A DNA stretch of 64,000 bases from Areca catechu (lineage: Eukaryota > Streptophyta > Magnoliopsida > Arecales > Arecaceae). The stretch's first letter is position 1; each line of letters opens with the position of its first letter. Position numbers and translations under genes: made by a program. The notes beneath the pieces were generated by a model. The model saw only the letters and a program-made list of their open reading frames with translations. It made no database searches and was not told the origin of the DNA. This document shows, in pieces, positions 11,901-23,251 of the stretch. Location of the stretch: contig CM038046.1 in NCBI GenBank assembly GCA_021397845.1, positions 65,118,021 to 65,182,020 on the forward strand, in the 5' to 3' direction.

Positions 11901-13525
11901 CTAATCCTCATCAGATGGAATCTCAAGACTAAATGGGGCACTGATCCTAGATCTAGTGGCTAAGGCCCTAGGAGGTACTAAAGCTCGACGACTCCTAGTG
12001 CGGCCAGAAGGACCAAAAGCGGGTACAACCCTAGATGATCTAGTGGAAGGGAGGGAGAGAAGATCAGCTGGTGTAACAAAGTCCGGTGTGGAATCAACCA
12101 AGTCAGTAGGAGCAGCTGGGGTAGTGGGAGGATCATGACTGACCACCTCAAAACCATCTGCACTGCCATCACTGTCACTACCACTGCCCACAATCTCTGC
12201 AGCTCTGTCCTCATCCATATCTGCCTGATCACCACCCTCAACTGTATCAGCATGGTCGCTCTGGTGATCATCACCATCATCATCATCATCATCATCCGAA
12301 GATACAACTACAGGGGCTACAGGAGGTATAAGGGATCTCAACAGATCCTCAATACGAGAGAATCCCTCCTCCATAGACCTACGGATCTCAGCATGCTCCG
12401 AGGTAGTATGTGCTCGAAGAGTCTCAACCTCGCTGCATAGCTGAGTCAACTCACCCCTGATCTTAGTGAACTGCTCTCTGGCGTGCTCCTCAAAGGAAAG
12501 TCCAATAGTAGGTGGCGGAGGAGCTGAAGTATCAGGAGTCGAATGCTCTGCCTGTGTCGATGGGATATCAACGGGAGGAAAAACTGCTGGCTCAGATGGT
12601 CCTGCCTCTTCCTCTCGAAGCTCGTCCTCCTCATCTGGCTCCTGGCCAGACTCTCTGTGCACCCATCGACCTGCGACTAGTCTATATCCCATACGGTGCA
12701 AAGACCTCTCATCATATACATCTGTGTGTAGTATCTCCTTGGGGATCTCCCCCTCCAGTGATACTCCACATGCTCTAAATAACCTGGTCAGTGCTAGGCC
12801 GTAGGGTAAACAGTGACGGCGCTGAGTCGTGGCATCATGCATCTGAACTAACATCAAAGAAGGAAGGTCGATCTGCCTCCTCTCTATCAGACTCGTCATC
12901 ACCATCAACTCTCTCTCAGTGATGAAGTCGAATCTCCCAGTCTTCGGTAGAAGTATACATGCCATGATGTGGTGCAATAGGTGCATCTCTAGAGATAACT
13001 GGTTCACGGTAACTATAGATATACCACGAACATCCTCTCACTCGAGGATACACCTAAAAGCAGCCTCTCTGTCATCCACCGCAAAAACACTGATTCCCCT
13101 ATGGGGGATCTCCCATACTCTACTCAATAGCTCTACAGAAGGTGAAATCTGAACACCTCTCACTGTCGTAGTCCATAGAAGTCGTCGACAGTCCAATGCA
13201 CCATAGAACTCCCTCACTATATAAGGATAGTACCTCTCCTGCATAGTACAGAATGGTACTAAACCTGCATCAGTGAGCACCTGTCGTAAGCTGAAATGGT
13301 GCCTATCAAAACACTCCAGGTCGACTCTCCTCCCAGAGGCTACTAACTTCCCTGCCATTCTCTCTGCAGGGGGGAACTCGGTGTGGCAGAACTGCTAGCC
13401 TGTGCAGGATCAAATCTGGCCTTCGATCTCCTCTCTACACCACGACTAGGTCTCTCCCTAACTGCAAGTCTCTTCCTGGGACTTATTACAGCAAGCTGAA
13501 TTGGAAAGAAGGAAGATAGGTTCAA
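11901..13525 (-). pseudogene. SIRE-1 third ORF (env-like position), broken
   Basis: About 540 codons after pol on the same strand. From 13525: a basic N-terminus (SPRKRLAVRERPSRGVERRS), a frameshift near 13345, a globular region resembling the domain called putative plant transposon protein (FDRHHFSLRQVLTDAGLVPF, ILLPKTGRFDFITERELMV, HRMGYRLVAGRWV), a stop at 13035-13037, then an acidic and proline-rich stretch, a helical region (REQFTKIRGELTQLCSEVET), an Asp/Glu/Ser run, and a basic C-terminus ending PSDED with the stop at 11901. I see no signal peptide or membrane segment, so calling it an envelope protein is not supported. SIRE-2 has a homologue at 40141-42110. Confidence 0.75.
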
Positions 13526-14568
13526 TTAGACTTAGAACTATAGGACTGGCTACATGCTGAGGTAAAGAGAAGTTCATTTCTTAAGATGTGTTAAGACAGG
13601 TTTTGACAACTAGGATTAAAACAATTTTGGGTTGTAAAATACCAAAAAAAATTTAGGAAATCTATCAATCAGTTTGAAGGTGTGATTTTTACAAGCTATA
13701 CTTTGATTAAATGACATTACCCCGTATAAATAATTATAGAAAATGTTTTTGGTTGTTAAACATATTTGAACTTTTGTAAAATACCTTTTGTAAGGCCAAA
13801 ATATCAAAACACATGGAATTTAGGTTTAAATCAATTAGGGTTTTAGCAAAGTGGTAAAAATATCGCAAAAACATCATGAATAACCTTTCCAAAACAATGA
13901 TAAAATAATAAATGAATTTAGAACACTAGATTTTAAATGAAAATCCTAATTTTTCTGTCCAAAATCAATCAAACAGTGTTTTTCTGAAAAATGGATGAGA
14001 TAAGCATGAAAACGGCCAAAAAATCATGGGAAATCCAAGAAAAATGCCATTAAACCGCTATTCCCTTAAATTGAGCTTTAGAAATCCATTAAAACTTATG
14101 AAAATCTGGTTAAAATCCTCAAAAATAGCCGGAAAAGCCCTATTCTAGTTTACACGGTTCGACGGTAATAAAAGGAAAACGGAAATTCAAGAAATAAAAT
14201 GAAAATAAAGTGAAATTAAAAGAGGGAATACCTAATTTGTGATGGGGTAAAAGGGAAAAGGTAGGATTTGGATAGAGGGGGACCACTGTTGCATGAAATC
14301 GACGGGTCGAAAATAAGGATAAAACCCTCGGTCAGCCTTTTAAAAAATATGTTTTGTTTCGCAAGTGTCGACACTTAGTATTTGTCAAGTGTCGATACTT
14401 AGTCAGGTGTCGACACTTGATAATATCCAAGTATCGACACTTGGCCAAGAAAAATTTTAAGAAAATACGAAAATTTAAAAAAATAGGAAACAATTTAATC
14501 AATTTTTGGGGCTTAAAGCAAGTGGTTTTGAGCAAAAAGATTTAGGTATTTTTAAAACTATGAGAGTT
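13526..14568 (-). other. SIRE-1 spacer between pol and the third ORF
   Basis: About 1 kb of A/T-rich non-coding DNA. It includes four GTGTCGACAC-type motifs at 14360-14445; the small ORFs there only read through these repeats. It could hold the promoter or splice signals of the downstream ORF, but none is clear. Confidence 0.6.
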
Positions 14569-16405
14569 CTAGGAGAATGGATCAATGATACCTAACTCTC
14601 TTCTAATCAGACAGAACCTATCCTCACACAAAGGTTTGGTAAACACATCTGCTAACTGATCATCAGTACATACAAAATCAAGAATAACATTAGAGTTTTG
14701 TACATGATCTCTTATGAAATGATGTCTTATTTCAAAGTGTTTGCTTCTTGAATGTTGCACAGGATTTTTAGATAGATTTATTGCACTAGTATTGTCACAT
14801 CTTATGGGTGTCTTAGTTTAATACCAAAATCTTCGAGTTGTTGTTTGATGCAAAGGATTTGAGCTCAACAGCTTCCAGCTGCTATATATTCGACTTCCGC
14901 CATTGATAAAGCAACTGAATTCTATTTTTTGCTACTCCAAGAGATCAAATTTACTCCAAGAAACTGACAGGTTCTACTAGTACTTTTACGATCAAGTTTA
15001 CACCCAGCAAAGTCAGCATCATAATAAGCAATCAATTCAAATGAAGAATCTCTAGAGTACCATAAACCAATTTCAATTGAGCCAGATAGATATTTAAGTA
15101 TGCGTTTAACAGCCAAAAGATGAGACTCTTTAGGATTAGACTGATATCTAGCACACATACAGATGCTAAACATGATATCTGGCCTACTGGCTGTAAGATA
15201 TAATAATAAACCGATCATACCATGATATAATTTTTGGTCAATAGATTTACCTAATTCATCCTTGTCAAGTCTTCAAGTAGAGCTCATAGGGGTATCTAAA
15301 GGCTTAGTATTCTCCATCCCAAACTTCTTAAGTATTTCTTTTGTGTATTTTGCTTGGTTAATGAAGATCCCCTCTTTGGTTTGCTTTATTTGGAGTCCGA
15401 GAAAAAAATTTAGTTCTCCCATCATGCTCATCTCGAACTCACCCTGCATTAACTTTGCAAAATCTTGACAAAGAGATTCATTAGTAGTATCAAATATTAT
15501 ATCATCTACATAGATTTGTACTACTAAGAGATCATCATTCTTTTTTTTAAAAATAAAGATTTGTCTACATTATCTCTAGTAAAATCATTTTTGAGCAAGA
15601 AAGAGCTTAAACGATCATACCAAGCTCTAGGAGCTTGTTTCAATCCATACAAAGCTTTATGAAGTTTGTAAACATGATTTGAAAATTCAGAATTTTCAAA
15701 ACCAGGGGGTTGCTCAACGTAAATCTCCTCTTCAATTAGACCATTTAAAAAAGCACTTTTAACATCCATTTGATACAATTTAAAATTCATAAAGCAAGCA
15801 AAAGCCAACAATAGTCTAATTGCCTTAAGTCTAGCTACAGGAACAAAGGTTTCATCAAAATCTATCCCTTCCTCCTGATTGTATCCTTTGGCAACTAGTC
15901 TAGCCTTATTTCTAGTAACTACTCCATTTTCATCAAGTTTATTTCAAAAAACCCACTTTATATCAATAATTGAAGTGTTTGAAGGCCTATCTACTAATGT
16001 CCAAACATTGTTCTTTTTGAATTGGTTAAGTTCATCTTGCATAGCATTTATCCAATTATTATCACATTCAGCTTCCTCAATAGTTTTAGGTTCAATTTGA
16101 GAAACAAAAGCTAAGTAATCACAGATATTTCTAAGGGATGATCGAGTACTTATACCTTTAGATGGATCACCGATAATTAGTTCTTTTGGGTGTCCATGAG
16201 CATACCTCCATTCTTTTGGTAATGGATCAACCGTTGATGTGTTTTCATCACCTTGTGCTTGATCTCCTTCAGTGTTTTGATCATCATTCTGTTCCTTAGT
16301 AAGCCCTTCATTGTTGTTTATTCCTTCAGTTTTCTTGCTACCTGTTTCATCAGAGAGTACATCTTCTTTTCTTGAAGATTTTTGGTTAGATTCATCAAAT
16401 ACCAC
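14569..16405 (-). pseudogene. SIRE-1 reverse transcriptase and RNase H, broken
   Basis: Begins with the linker after integrase (WRYAHGHPKELIIGDPSKGI) and RT start (NNWINAMQDELNQF, IIDIKWVF), a stop near 15944, then QMDVKSAFLNGLIEEEIYVE and YGLKQAPRAWYDRL (15524-15811), an IYVDD block near 15505-15520, LTASRPDIMFSICMCARYQS (15160-15215), DADFAGCKLDRKSTSRTCQF, and RNase H end (HFIRDHVQNSNVILDFVCTD, ADVFTKPL). At least three frame changes or stops. Confidence 0.88.
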
Positions 16406-17118
16406 ATGTATGGATTTTCAACAATAAGTGTTCTTCTATTGAAGACCCTGTATGCCTTACTAGATGTGGAGTAGCCTAGAAAGACTCCCTCGTCTGATTT
16501 GGCATTAAATTTACTTAAATTATCCTTACCATTGTTTAAGATGAAACAACGGCATCCAAAAACATGAAAATAATGAATTGAGGGTTTTCTACCCTTCCAA
16601 AGCTCATAAGGTGTTTTATTTAGAATCGATCGAATTAAAACTCGATTTAAAACATAGCATGTAGTATTTATGGCTTCTGTCCAAAAATATCTAGGTAAGT
16701 CATTTTCACAAAGCATGGTGCGTGCCATTTCTTCAAGAGTTCTATTTTTTCTTTCTACTACCCCATTTTGTTGAGGTGTCCTAGGTGCAGAAAAATTATG
16801 ATGAATGTCATTTTCAATACAAAATTTATCAAAATCAGCATTTTCAAATTCGGTTCCATGATCACTTCTCAAAGAAACGACTGAAACACCTTTTTTATTC
16901 AAAACTCATTTATGAAATCTAATGAATTCAGAAAAAGTTTCATCTTTATGTGCTAAAAACATGACCCATGTAAATCGTGAGAAATCATCTACAATGACTA
17001 GACCGTACTTCTTACCTCCCAAACTAGATGTTCTAGTTGGCCCAAAGAGGTCCATGTGAAGCAACTCCAAAGGTCTAGATGTAGATATTACTCCTTTTGG
17101 TTTGAAAGAGGATTTGGT
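16318..17118 (-). pseudogene. SIRE-1 integrase, broken
   Basis: The core begins around 17050 with a HMDLFGP-type block (first Asp), then LRSDHGTEFEN (second Asp) and QQNGVVERKNRT (Glu) in the open piece 16318-16902. A GYSTSSKAYRVFN stretch marks the C-terminal end. A stop near 16900 and a shift near 16400 interrupt it. All three catalytic residues can be read. Confidence 0.85.
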
Positions 17119-17691
17119 TTATTTTCCAAGTTGACATGCACTGCAGATCTTGTCTTTTTCAAAATTGAGTTTAGGCAAATCCTTTATCAAGTTCTTTTTG
17201 CCGAGTTTTGAAATTAAATGCATGCTTGCATGTCCTAGTCTGCGATGCCAAAGCCAACTAGTTTCATCGATCTTGGCTTCCATTGCCACTAGGCATTGAC
17301 CATTTTGAATAGGGAGATCATCAAGATCAACCATATACATATTGCCATGCCTATGACCAATGAACTTAATGCCATAGTCATCTAGACTAGAAACAATGCA
17401 CAAAGAAGATTCAAAAACAACTTTAAAATTCTTGTCGCAAAACTGGCTAATGCTAAGCAAGTTATGTTTCAAACCATCAACATATAAAACATTATCAATA
17501 TAAGAAGAAGGGGTGATATGGACTTTACCAATATCGATAATTTTGCCTTTTCCATTATCACCAAAAGTTACATTGCCACTATTTTGATATTCGAGCGATG
17601 AGAACTGCTCCACATCTCCTGTCATATGCCTTGAGCAACTGCTATCAAGGTACCACATTCTTTTCTTATTGGTTGCAAGGCATACCTGCAA
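17119..17691 (-). pseudogene. SIRE-1 protease and GAG-pre-integrase region
   Basis: MWYLDSSCSRHMTGD at about residues 12-26 is the copia aspartic protease start (D-S-S type). SWLWHRRLGHASMHLISKL and CSACQLGK are the His/Cys region leading into integrase. 190 codons remain open; a stop follows QLGK where SIRE-2 has Gln (CAA to TAA). Confidence 0.88.
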
Positions 17692-17697
17692 TAAAGA

Positions 17698-18535
17698 TCA
17701 AGTGGAGACTTTAGGTACCCAAGCCATCTTGGATCCTTTTTGGTTAGTGGCATTGGTTCCTTTCGAAACCCAAACTTTCTTAATGTTACTTAATCTTCTT
17801 TTGTTGCACATATAAGATTTATGTCCTTTAGTACCACAAGTATAGCATGTAATGGATGAAGATGCAGGCACAAAGAAATTTTTAAAAACTTTTTGTTTCT
17901 TATGAGTTTTGAATCCTAAACCTACTTTATTAAAAACTGCTCTTTGGTTATTCAAAAGCAAATTCAATTTTTCAGAACTATGAGTAAATCTTTCTACAAA
18001 AGGTTTTAATTTTTCAATTTCTTCTTTATATCTTTTGTTTTCATTCAAAATTTCTTTGCTTTGTTTTGACAAATTTTCATTTGAAAGTGAAGAACTTTTC
18101 TTTTTTCAAGACTTCTTTTTCTTTTTCAAGTGCTATAATCTTATCATTTAATTTTTTATTTTGAAGAAGAAGGCATTCATTTTTACTTGAAAGCTTGTCA
18201 TTTATTTTGGCTAAATCCAAATTTTGCTTCTTTAAATCTTTATGTTTTGATTTTAGTTTTTGAGATTCTATGACTAATTCGTCAAAAACTTCATGAAGCT
18301 CATCAAAAGTAAATTCATTTTCTGTTTCGGAACATAGCTCATCATGATCAGCCATCAGACAGAAGTTTGCCACCTCCTGCTATTCTTCCTCAGAACTGGA
18401 GTCCTCACTTTCACTCCAAGTTGCCATCATGGATTTCTTTCTCAGCTTTCTTCTACTTTTCTTAAGCAAGGGGCAGTCTACCTTGAAATGGCCGGGTTTT
18501 TTGCATTCAAAACAAGTAGGCTACTCCTTCTCCTT
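17698..18535 (-). pseudogene. SIRE-1 gag C-terminal part: two zinc knuckles around a coiled coil
   Basis: First CCHC knuckle near 18473-18514 (CFECKKPGHFKVDC), then a Lys/Glu-rich coiled coil (18077-18373, e.g. KDLKKQNLDLAKINDKLSSK, and on to about 17970), then a second knuckle near 17808-17850 (CYTCGTKGHKSYMC). Long coiled-coil gags are typical of Sireviruses. A stop at about 18388 and a shift near 18075 split it. SIRE-2 lacks the coiled coil and the second knuckle. Confidence 0.85.
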
Positions 18536-18765
18536 TTCTTTGTCCTTTTATTTACTTGGCTCACCTTTCAGAGGTTTCTTTTTGAAGTTGAACCTTTTCT
18601 TCCTCATGAACCTTCTGAATTTTCTCGCCAATAGAGCCATCTCATCTTCTTCATCATCTTCTTCAGAGTCATCGCTTGATTCCTCTCTCGCAGTAGATTT
18701 GAAAGCGATTAGTCATCGCTTGATTCCTCTCTCGCAGTAGATTTGAAAGCGATTACTTTCTTCTT

Positions 18766-19443
18766 TTAGTCGACCTCTACATTCTTTTGTTTGAGGGAGA
18801 GCTCATAGGTCATTAGTGAGCCCAACAGTTGTTTAAGTGGAAGAGTGTTGACATCCTTGGCTTCTTCAATAGCTGTTACTTTTGCATTGCAAGAAGCTGG
18901 TAGAGACCTGAGAAGTTTGTTCACAAGTTCACCGTTAGAAATAATTTTTCCTAGGCTTCTCATGCTATTTACAATATTTGTGAACCTAGTATACATCTCA
19001 CTAATAGACTCAGTAGGTTCCATTTTAAACATTTCATACGTATGAATAAGCATGTTAACCTTGGTAGTTTTCACTTGGTGTGTACACTCATTGGTAACCT
19101 CAAGTATATCCTAAATCTCCTTGGCGGAGAGATAATTAGATATTCTATTAAATTCACTTAGGTCAAGAGAGCAAAATAATAGATTCATAGCCTTAGCATT
19201 AAGCTCGATTTGCTTAATATCATTCTCATCCCAATCATCTTCCATCTTTGGAGTGAGAATGCCATTAACCAACATCATAGGCTGATGAGGACCTTTTACA
19301 ATTGTCCTCCACAAATTATAGTCAAGAGCTTGAATAAAAATATGCATGCGTGTCTTCCAGTATATGTAATTTGTGCCATTGAAAAGTGGGGGACGATTTG
19401 AAGCTTGACCTTCAACTATACCCATTCCTATTGGGGCTGCCAT
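18766..19443 (-). pseudogene. SIRE-1 gag, N-terminal part
   Basis: Starts at ATG 19443 (MAAPIGMGIVEGQASNRP), 58 bases inside the 5' LTR. It is the copia gag domain (LFNGTNYIYWKTRM, NAKAMNLLFCSL, MYTRFTNIVNSMRSLGK, LKQLLGSLMTYELSLKQK). A stop at 19111-19113 sits where the SIRE-2 copy has Trp (TGG to TAG). The same frame then runs to another stop at 18766. A 44-bp tandem duplication at 18669-18756 follows and shifts the frame. Confidence 0.9.
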
Positions 19444-19488
19444 GATCTTTTACTCAAGATCCTTGGACCTACAAGAGAGTACCGGTGC

Positions 19489-19500
19489 TCTGATACCACT
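19489..19500 (-). promoter_or_regulatory. Primer binding site of SIRE-1
   Basis: The plus strand CTCTGATACCAC is the complement of the GTGGTATCAGAG type site for initiator methionine tRNA, directly inside the 5' LTR. Confidence 0.85.
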
Positions 19501-20911
19501 TGTTGCCCAGAAATGGAGCCCAAGAGGTGGGGTGAATTGGGTCTTTTTGAAAATTTAAAACAATAATGAGAGGAACTAGTGGTGCTAGTGAAAAATGATA
19601 AATTCAATGCAAGAGATTTAAACAGTAGCAATAATCAAAGAGCAAGAGAGGAAGAGAGCAATCACACACAAACACAAGGTTTATAGTGGTTCGGTGCAAA
19701 CCTAGCACCTACATCCACTCTCAAAGCCATCCTTAGGAATTTCACTATAATCCAAACAAGATTACAGCTGACTTGTTTTTCATAAGGCTCACAAGTCAAA
19801 ACCTAAGTTGGTTTTGTCACCTAGGCTTACCAACAAACCTTAACACTTGTTTTGTCTTCGGGCTCACAAGTTAACCCTAGTTGGTTTTATCCCTTTGGCT
19901 CACCAACAAACCACAACAACTTTCTTTCAAGACACCCTTGAAAGCAAGGTCAAATCACAATGTAAAAACAGATATATAATTTTAAAAACTAAAACAAACT
20001 CTCTTCAAGAGTAGAATGGAATCTTTGAAGCTTAAGTTGATGCTTTGTCTTGACTCTTCCTTGGAATATCCTCCAAAGTGCCTCTTTTGGAATGAAGTAA
20101 GGATGAGCTTGTAGGCTTTTCAAGGAATCAAACTATAAAAGACTTTTGATGTGAAGTATTTAAGAGAATATGGGCTTTTTGGCTTTTAGATAGACTTGAA
20201 TACTCTTCAATGCACTTCCTTCTTTTTAGAATGAGGTTGGTGGAGGTTAAATACACCAAGAACCTTCTAAAAAATGGTTTGTGACCATTGGAACCTCGGG
20301 TATAGCCATTTGGAGCTTGAAAAGCAAGTTCTGCAAATCAGAAAAATAGATCCGTTAGAGCTATCAGGCTTCAAGTGTCGACACTTGGCTGTCAGGTGTC
20401 GACACTTGGCTATCAGGTGTCGACACTTGACACAAAAATTCTCAAATAACAAAGTTTTGTATTTTCCAAATTCTCAGGCCTTGAGTCGACACTTGGAAAC
20501 CTAAGTGTCGATACTTGGTGTCGACACTGAGTTCTGGGTGTCGACACTTGGCATGCTAAGGATTTTTGTTCGTTCCAAATGCTGAAGTGTCGACACTTGA
20601 CTTTCCAGGTGTCGACACTTAAGACTGAAAAGCTCAGATTCAAGTGTAAATTACCTCAAAAACATAAATATAAATTTTGAAACTTAAATGAATCATAAAC
20701 ATAAAATATTTAAACATGTAGATGCCCTTTTTCCATGAAGAGGATGTCCAGATTTATGAAAAATGCTCCGTGCCATGACGTGCCATGAAACATAAGTTTT
20801 TGAGATTTTGAGGTGCTTTCTTCCTGAAAACTCATAACTTGAAATACACATTAGTATACAATATACACTCAATGTTTTGTTATTCATCAAAATTACTGGG
20901 TGGAGCCAACA
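19501..20911 (-). repeat. 5' LTR of SIRE-1 (1411 bp)
   Basis: Same ends as the other LTR and adjacent to the primer site. Shorter mainly because it has about nine copies of the palindromic motif where the 3' LTR has about twelve. Confidence 0.95.
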
Positions 20912-22222
20912 CAGACCTTCATGGAGTACCTGCAATGCCCTAGCATTGCTGAAGAGATAGCTGGAATCCATCAAGTGGAGAAAGAAGCCTCTTGAATGGA
21001 CCCTATCCTTGTGTTCCTCATCGAAGTAACCCTACCGGAAGACAAGACCGAAGCCAAGCATGTGCACTGGACTACCTCAAAATATGTCATCCTCAATGGA
21101 ACTCTCTATAAACGGTCATTCACGCAACCATTGCTGAAGTGCCTGGGGCCATCGGATGCCAATTACGCACTCAAAGAGGTGCATGAGGGCATATGTGGCG
21201 ACCAACTGGGAGGTAAGTCCTTGGCCTACAAGATCATCCGACAGGGCTACTACTAGTCGACCATCCAAAAGGACGCGTTGGACTTTATCAAAAAGTATGA
21301 CGCATGCTAGAGGTACTCCAACATTCAAAGATGACCAACTAGTCAACTAACCCTGCGGACCACCCCCGAGTCGTTCGCACAATGAGGAATAGAAATCCTT
21401 GGGCCGTTCCTACTAGCGTCCGAACAACGGAAGTTCTTGATCGTAGCCATCGACTACTTTACTAAATGGGTGGAAGTTGAGCTATTGGCACAAATCACAG
21501 AAACCAAGGTGGAAAACTTCATTCTGAACTACATTATCTTTCAGTTCGGCATATCACAAGCAATCATCATCGACAATGGAAGACAGTTCGACAACCCAAA
21601 ATTTTGGGACTTCTGCTAGTAGTACCATATTTTCCACTGACTAACTTCAGTCAGACATCCCCAATCCAACGGGGAAGCCGAAATCACCAATCAGACGATC
21701 CTGCATGGGTTAAGGACCCGACTGAACGATGCCAAGGGACTTTGGGCAGAAAACTTCATTTTATGCTCTAGGCCTATCGGACTACCTCCTAAACAGCAAC
21801 TGGAAACTCCATTCAATCTCATCTACGAGAGTGAGGCAATCATACCGGTGGAAGTCTTCCTGCAATCCTTTCGAATCAATTATTTTGCCGAATCAGCCAA
21901 CTCTGAGCAGAGAAGGATTGACCTCGACTTGCTCGAAGAAACCCGACTCCAAGCTGACTTGAAAATGGCAACATATCCCCAAAGGATGGCCAAATATTAC
22001 AACTCTCGAGTCAAGGCTCGATGCTTCCGCGTCAGAGACTTGGTTCTTTGGAGGATAGAGATATTTAGACCGACTGAACAAGGAAAGCTCTCCCCCAACT
22101 AGGAAGGCCCCTATTGGGTGGTTGAAGTGATCCGAGCCAGAACTTATCGATTCAAGCATCTGGACGGATGACAAGTGGCACATTCTTGGAATGTAGATAA
22201 CCTCCATAAATATTATCAATAA
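20912..22222 (+). pseudogene. Tat A integrase, broken
   Basis: Resumes after SIRE-1 (first five bases are the second CAGAC copy). Homologous to Tat B 59960-61238. Zinc-finger region at 21140-21320 (CLGPSDANYALKEVHEGICG, GKSLAYKIIRQGYY), core at 21390-21720 (IEILGPF, IIDNGRQFDN, HPQSNGEAEITN, the last carrying the catalytic Glu), and C-terminal region ending NLHKYYQ with the stop at 22220-22222. Stops at 21254, 21308, 21617 and 21620, 22100 and others; most are C-to-T or G-to-A relative to Tat B. Confidence 0.88.
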
Positions 22223-22246
22223 AGGCCACAATTCATTCAATGAAAA

Positions 22247-22905
22247 AGTCCGACCTTGCTCGGCAAAGGCTCTAGGTTAGTCCACTCAAAGTTTGACCCT
22301 GCTCGGTAAAGGCTCTAGGGCAGCCCATTCAAAGTCCGACCTCACTCGGTAAAGGCCCTATGGTAGCCCACTCAAAGTCTGACCCTGCTCAGCAAAGGCT
22401 CTAAGGCAGCCCACTCAAAGTCTGACCCCGCTCGGCAAAGGCTCTAAGGCAGCCCACTCAAAATTCAACCCCTCTTGGTAAAGGCTCTAGGGTAGCCCAC
22501 TCAAAGTCCGACCCCGCTCGGCAAAGGCTCTAGGATAGCCCACTTAAAGTCCGACCCTGCTCGGTAAACGCTCTAGGGCATCCCACTCAAAGTCTGACCC
22601 CGCTCGGCAAAGGCTCTAGGGCAGCCCACTTAAATTCCGACCCCGCTCAGCAAAGGCTCTAGGGTAGCCCACTCAAAGCTCAACCCTGCTCAGCAAAGGC
22701 TCTAGGGCAACCCACTCAAAGTTCGACCCCGCTCGGCAAAGGCTCTAGGGCAGCCCACTCAAAGTCTGACCCCGCTCGGCAAAGGCTCTAGGGTAGCCTA
22801 CTCAAAGTCCGACCTCGCTTAGCAAAGGCTCTAGGGTAGCCCACTCAAAGTCTGACCCCGCTTGGCAAAGGCTCTAGTGTAGCCCACTAAAAGTCTAACC
22901 TGGAT
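22247..22905 (+). repeat. 43-bp tandem array in the Tat A 3' region, about 15 units
   Basis: The word GGCTCTAG recurs every 43 bases from 22268 to 22870 (602 bases, 14 intervals). A unit reads roughly AAAGTCCGACCCCGCTCGGC then AAAGGCTCTAGGGCAGCCCACTC. Units differ by a few substitutions. It lies between pol and the antisense ORF, a position known to be hypervariable and repeat-prone in Tat elements. Bases 22906-23165 after it hold nothing I recognise. Confidence 0.95.
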
Positions 22906-23251
22906 TGGAAAATACTACTTGAAGTCCCTAAATACTTGAGGGATTTCCCTATAAATGGCTAAGTTCAAAATTTTCATAGAAAAGTTTTTGAAAAAGATGA
23001 ATTCAGACTAAACCAACCTCCCGACACTTAGATATATTTTTAAAAGAAATGAGCTCGGACCAGGCCAACCGCTCTACATTCAGAAAAAAAACACTAAAGA
23101 CACATATCAAAAGAACAAGTCATTTTATTCCTTAATAAAAGATTTTTACAAAAGCAGGCAGACTTTTACAAATATTCTTAAGTTTGGCCCTGTGGGTACA
23201 TAGGATGACTAACTGGAGGGACTTCGGATTCAGCCTCCTGCACCACATCTT

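Larger units (their letters stand above)
9852..20911 (-). mobile_element. SIRE-1: Ty1/copia Sirevirus-type retrotransposon
   Basis: 11,060-bp element on the minus strand inside Tat A. LTRs 19501-20911 (5') and 9852-11327 (3'), ends TG...CA, perfect duplication CAGAC (9847-9851, 20912-20916). The minus strand holds an initiator-Met-type primer site, long gag with coiled coil and two zinc knuckles, protease, integrase, RT, RNase H, then a third ORF before the 3' LTR. Long LTRs, coiled-coil gag and the extra ORF fit Sireviruses. Several stops and frameshifts make it non-autonomous. The LTRs are very similar apart from about 65 bases of repeat loss. Confidence 0.95.

Noticed and set aside
12135..12804. 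Plus-strand ORFs of 88-112 codons
   Set aside because: Antisense shadows of the acidic third ORF of SIRE-1; the Ile and Ser runs mirror its Asp and Glu runs.
18344..18740. Plus-strand ORFs of 96-103 codons rich in Phe, Leu and Ser
   Set aside because: They are shadows of the Lys/Glu-rich minus-strand gag of SIRE-1.
10700..20650. Short ORFs with CRHL repeats (for example 14332-14545, 20267-20643)
   Set aside because: They are translations of the GTGTCGACAC motif repeats in LTRs and spacer, not proteins.
22247..22905. Possible CRISPR-like array because of regular spacing
   Set aside because: Units are contiguous and similar along their whole length, with no unique spacers, and the DNA is plant retrotransposon.
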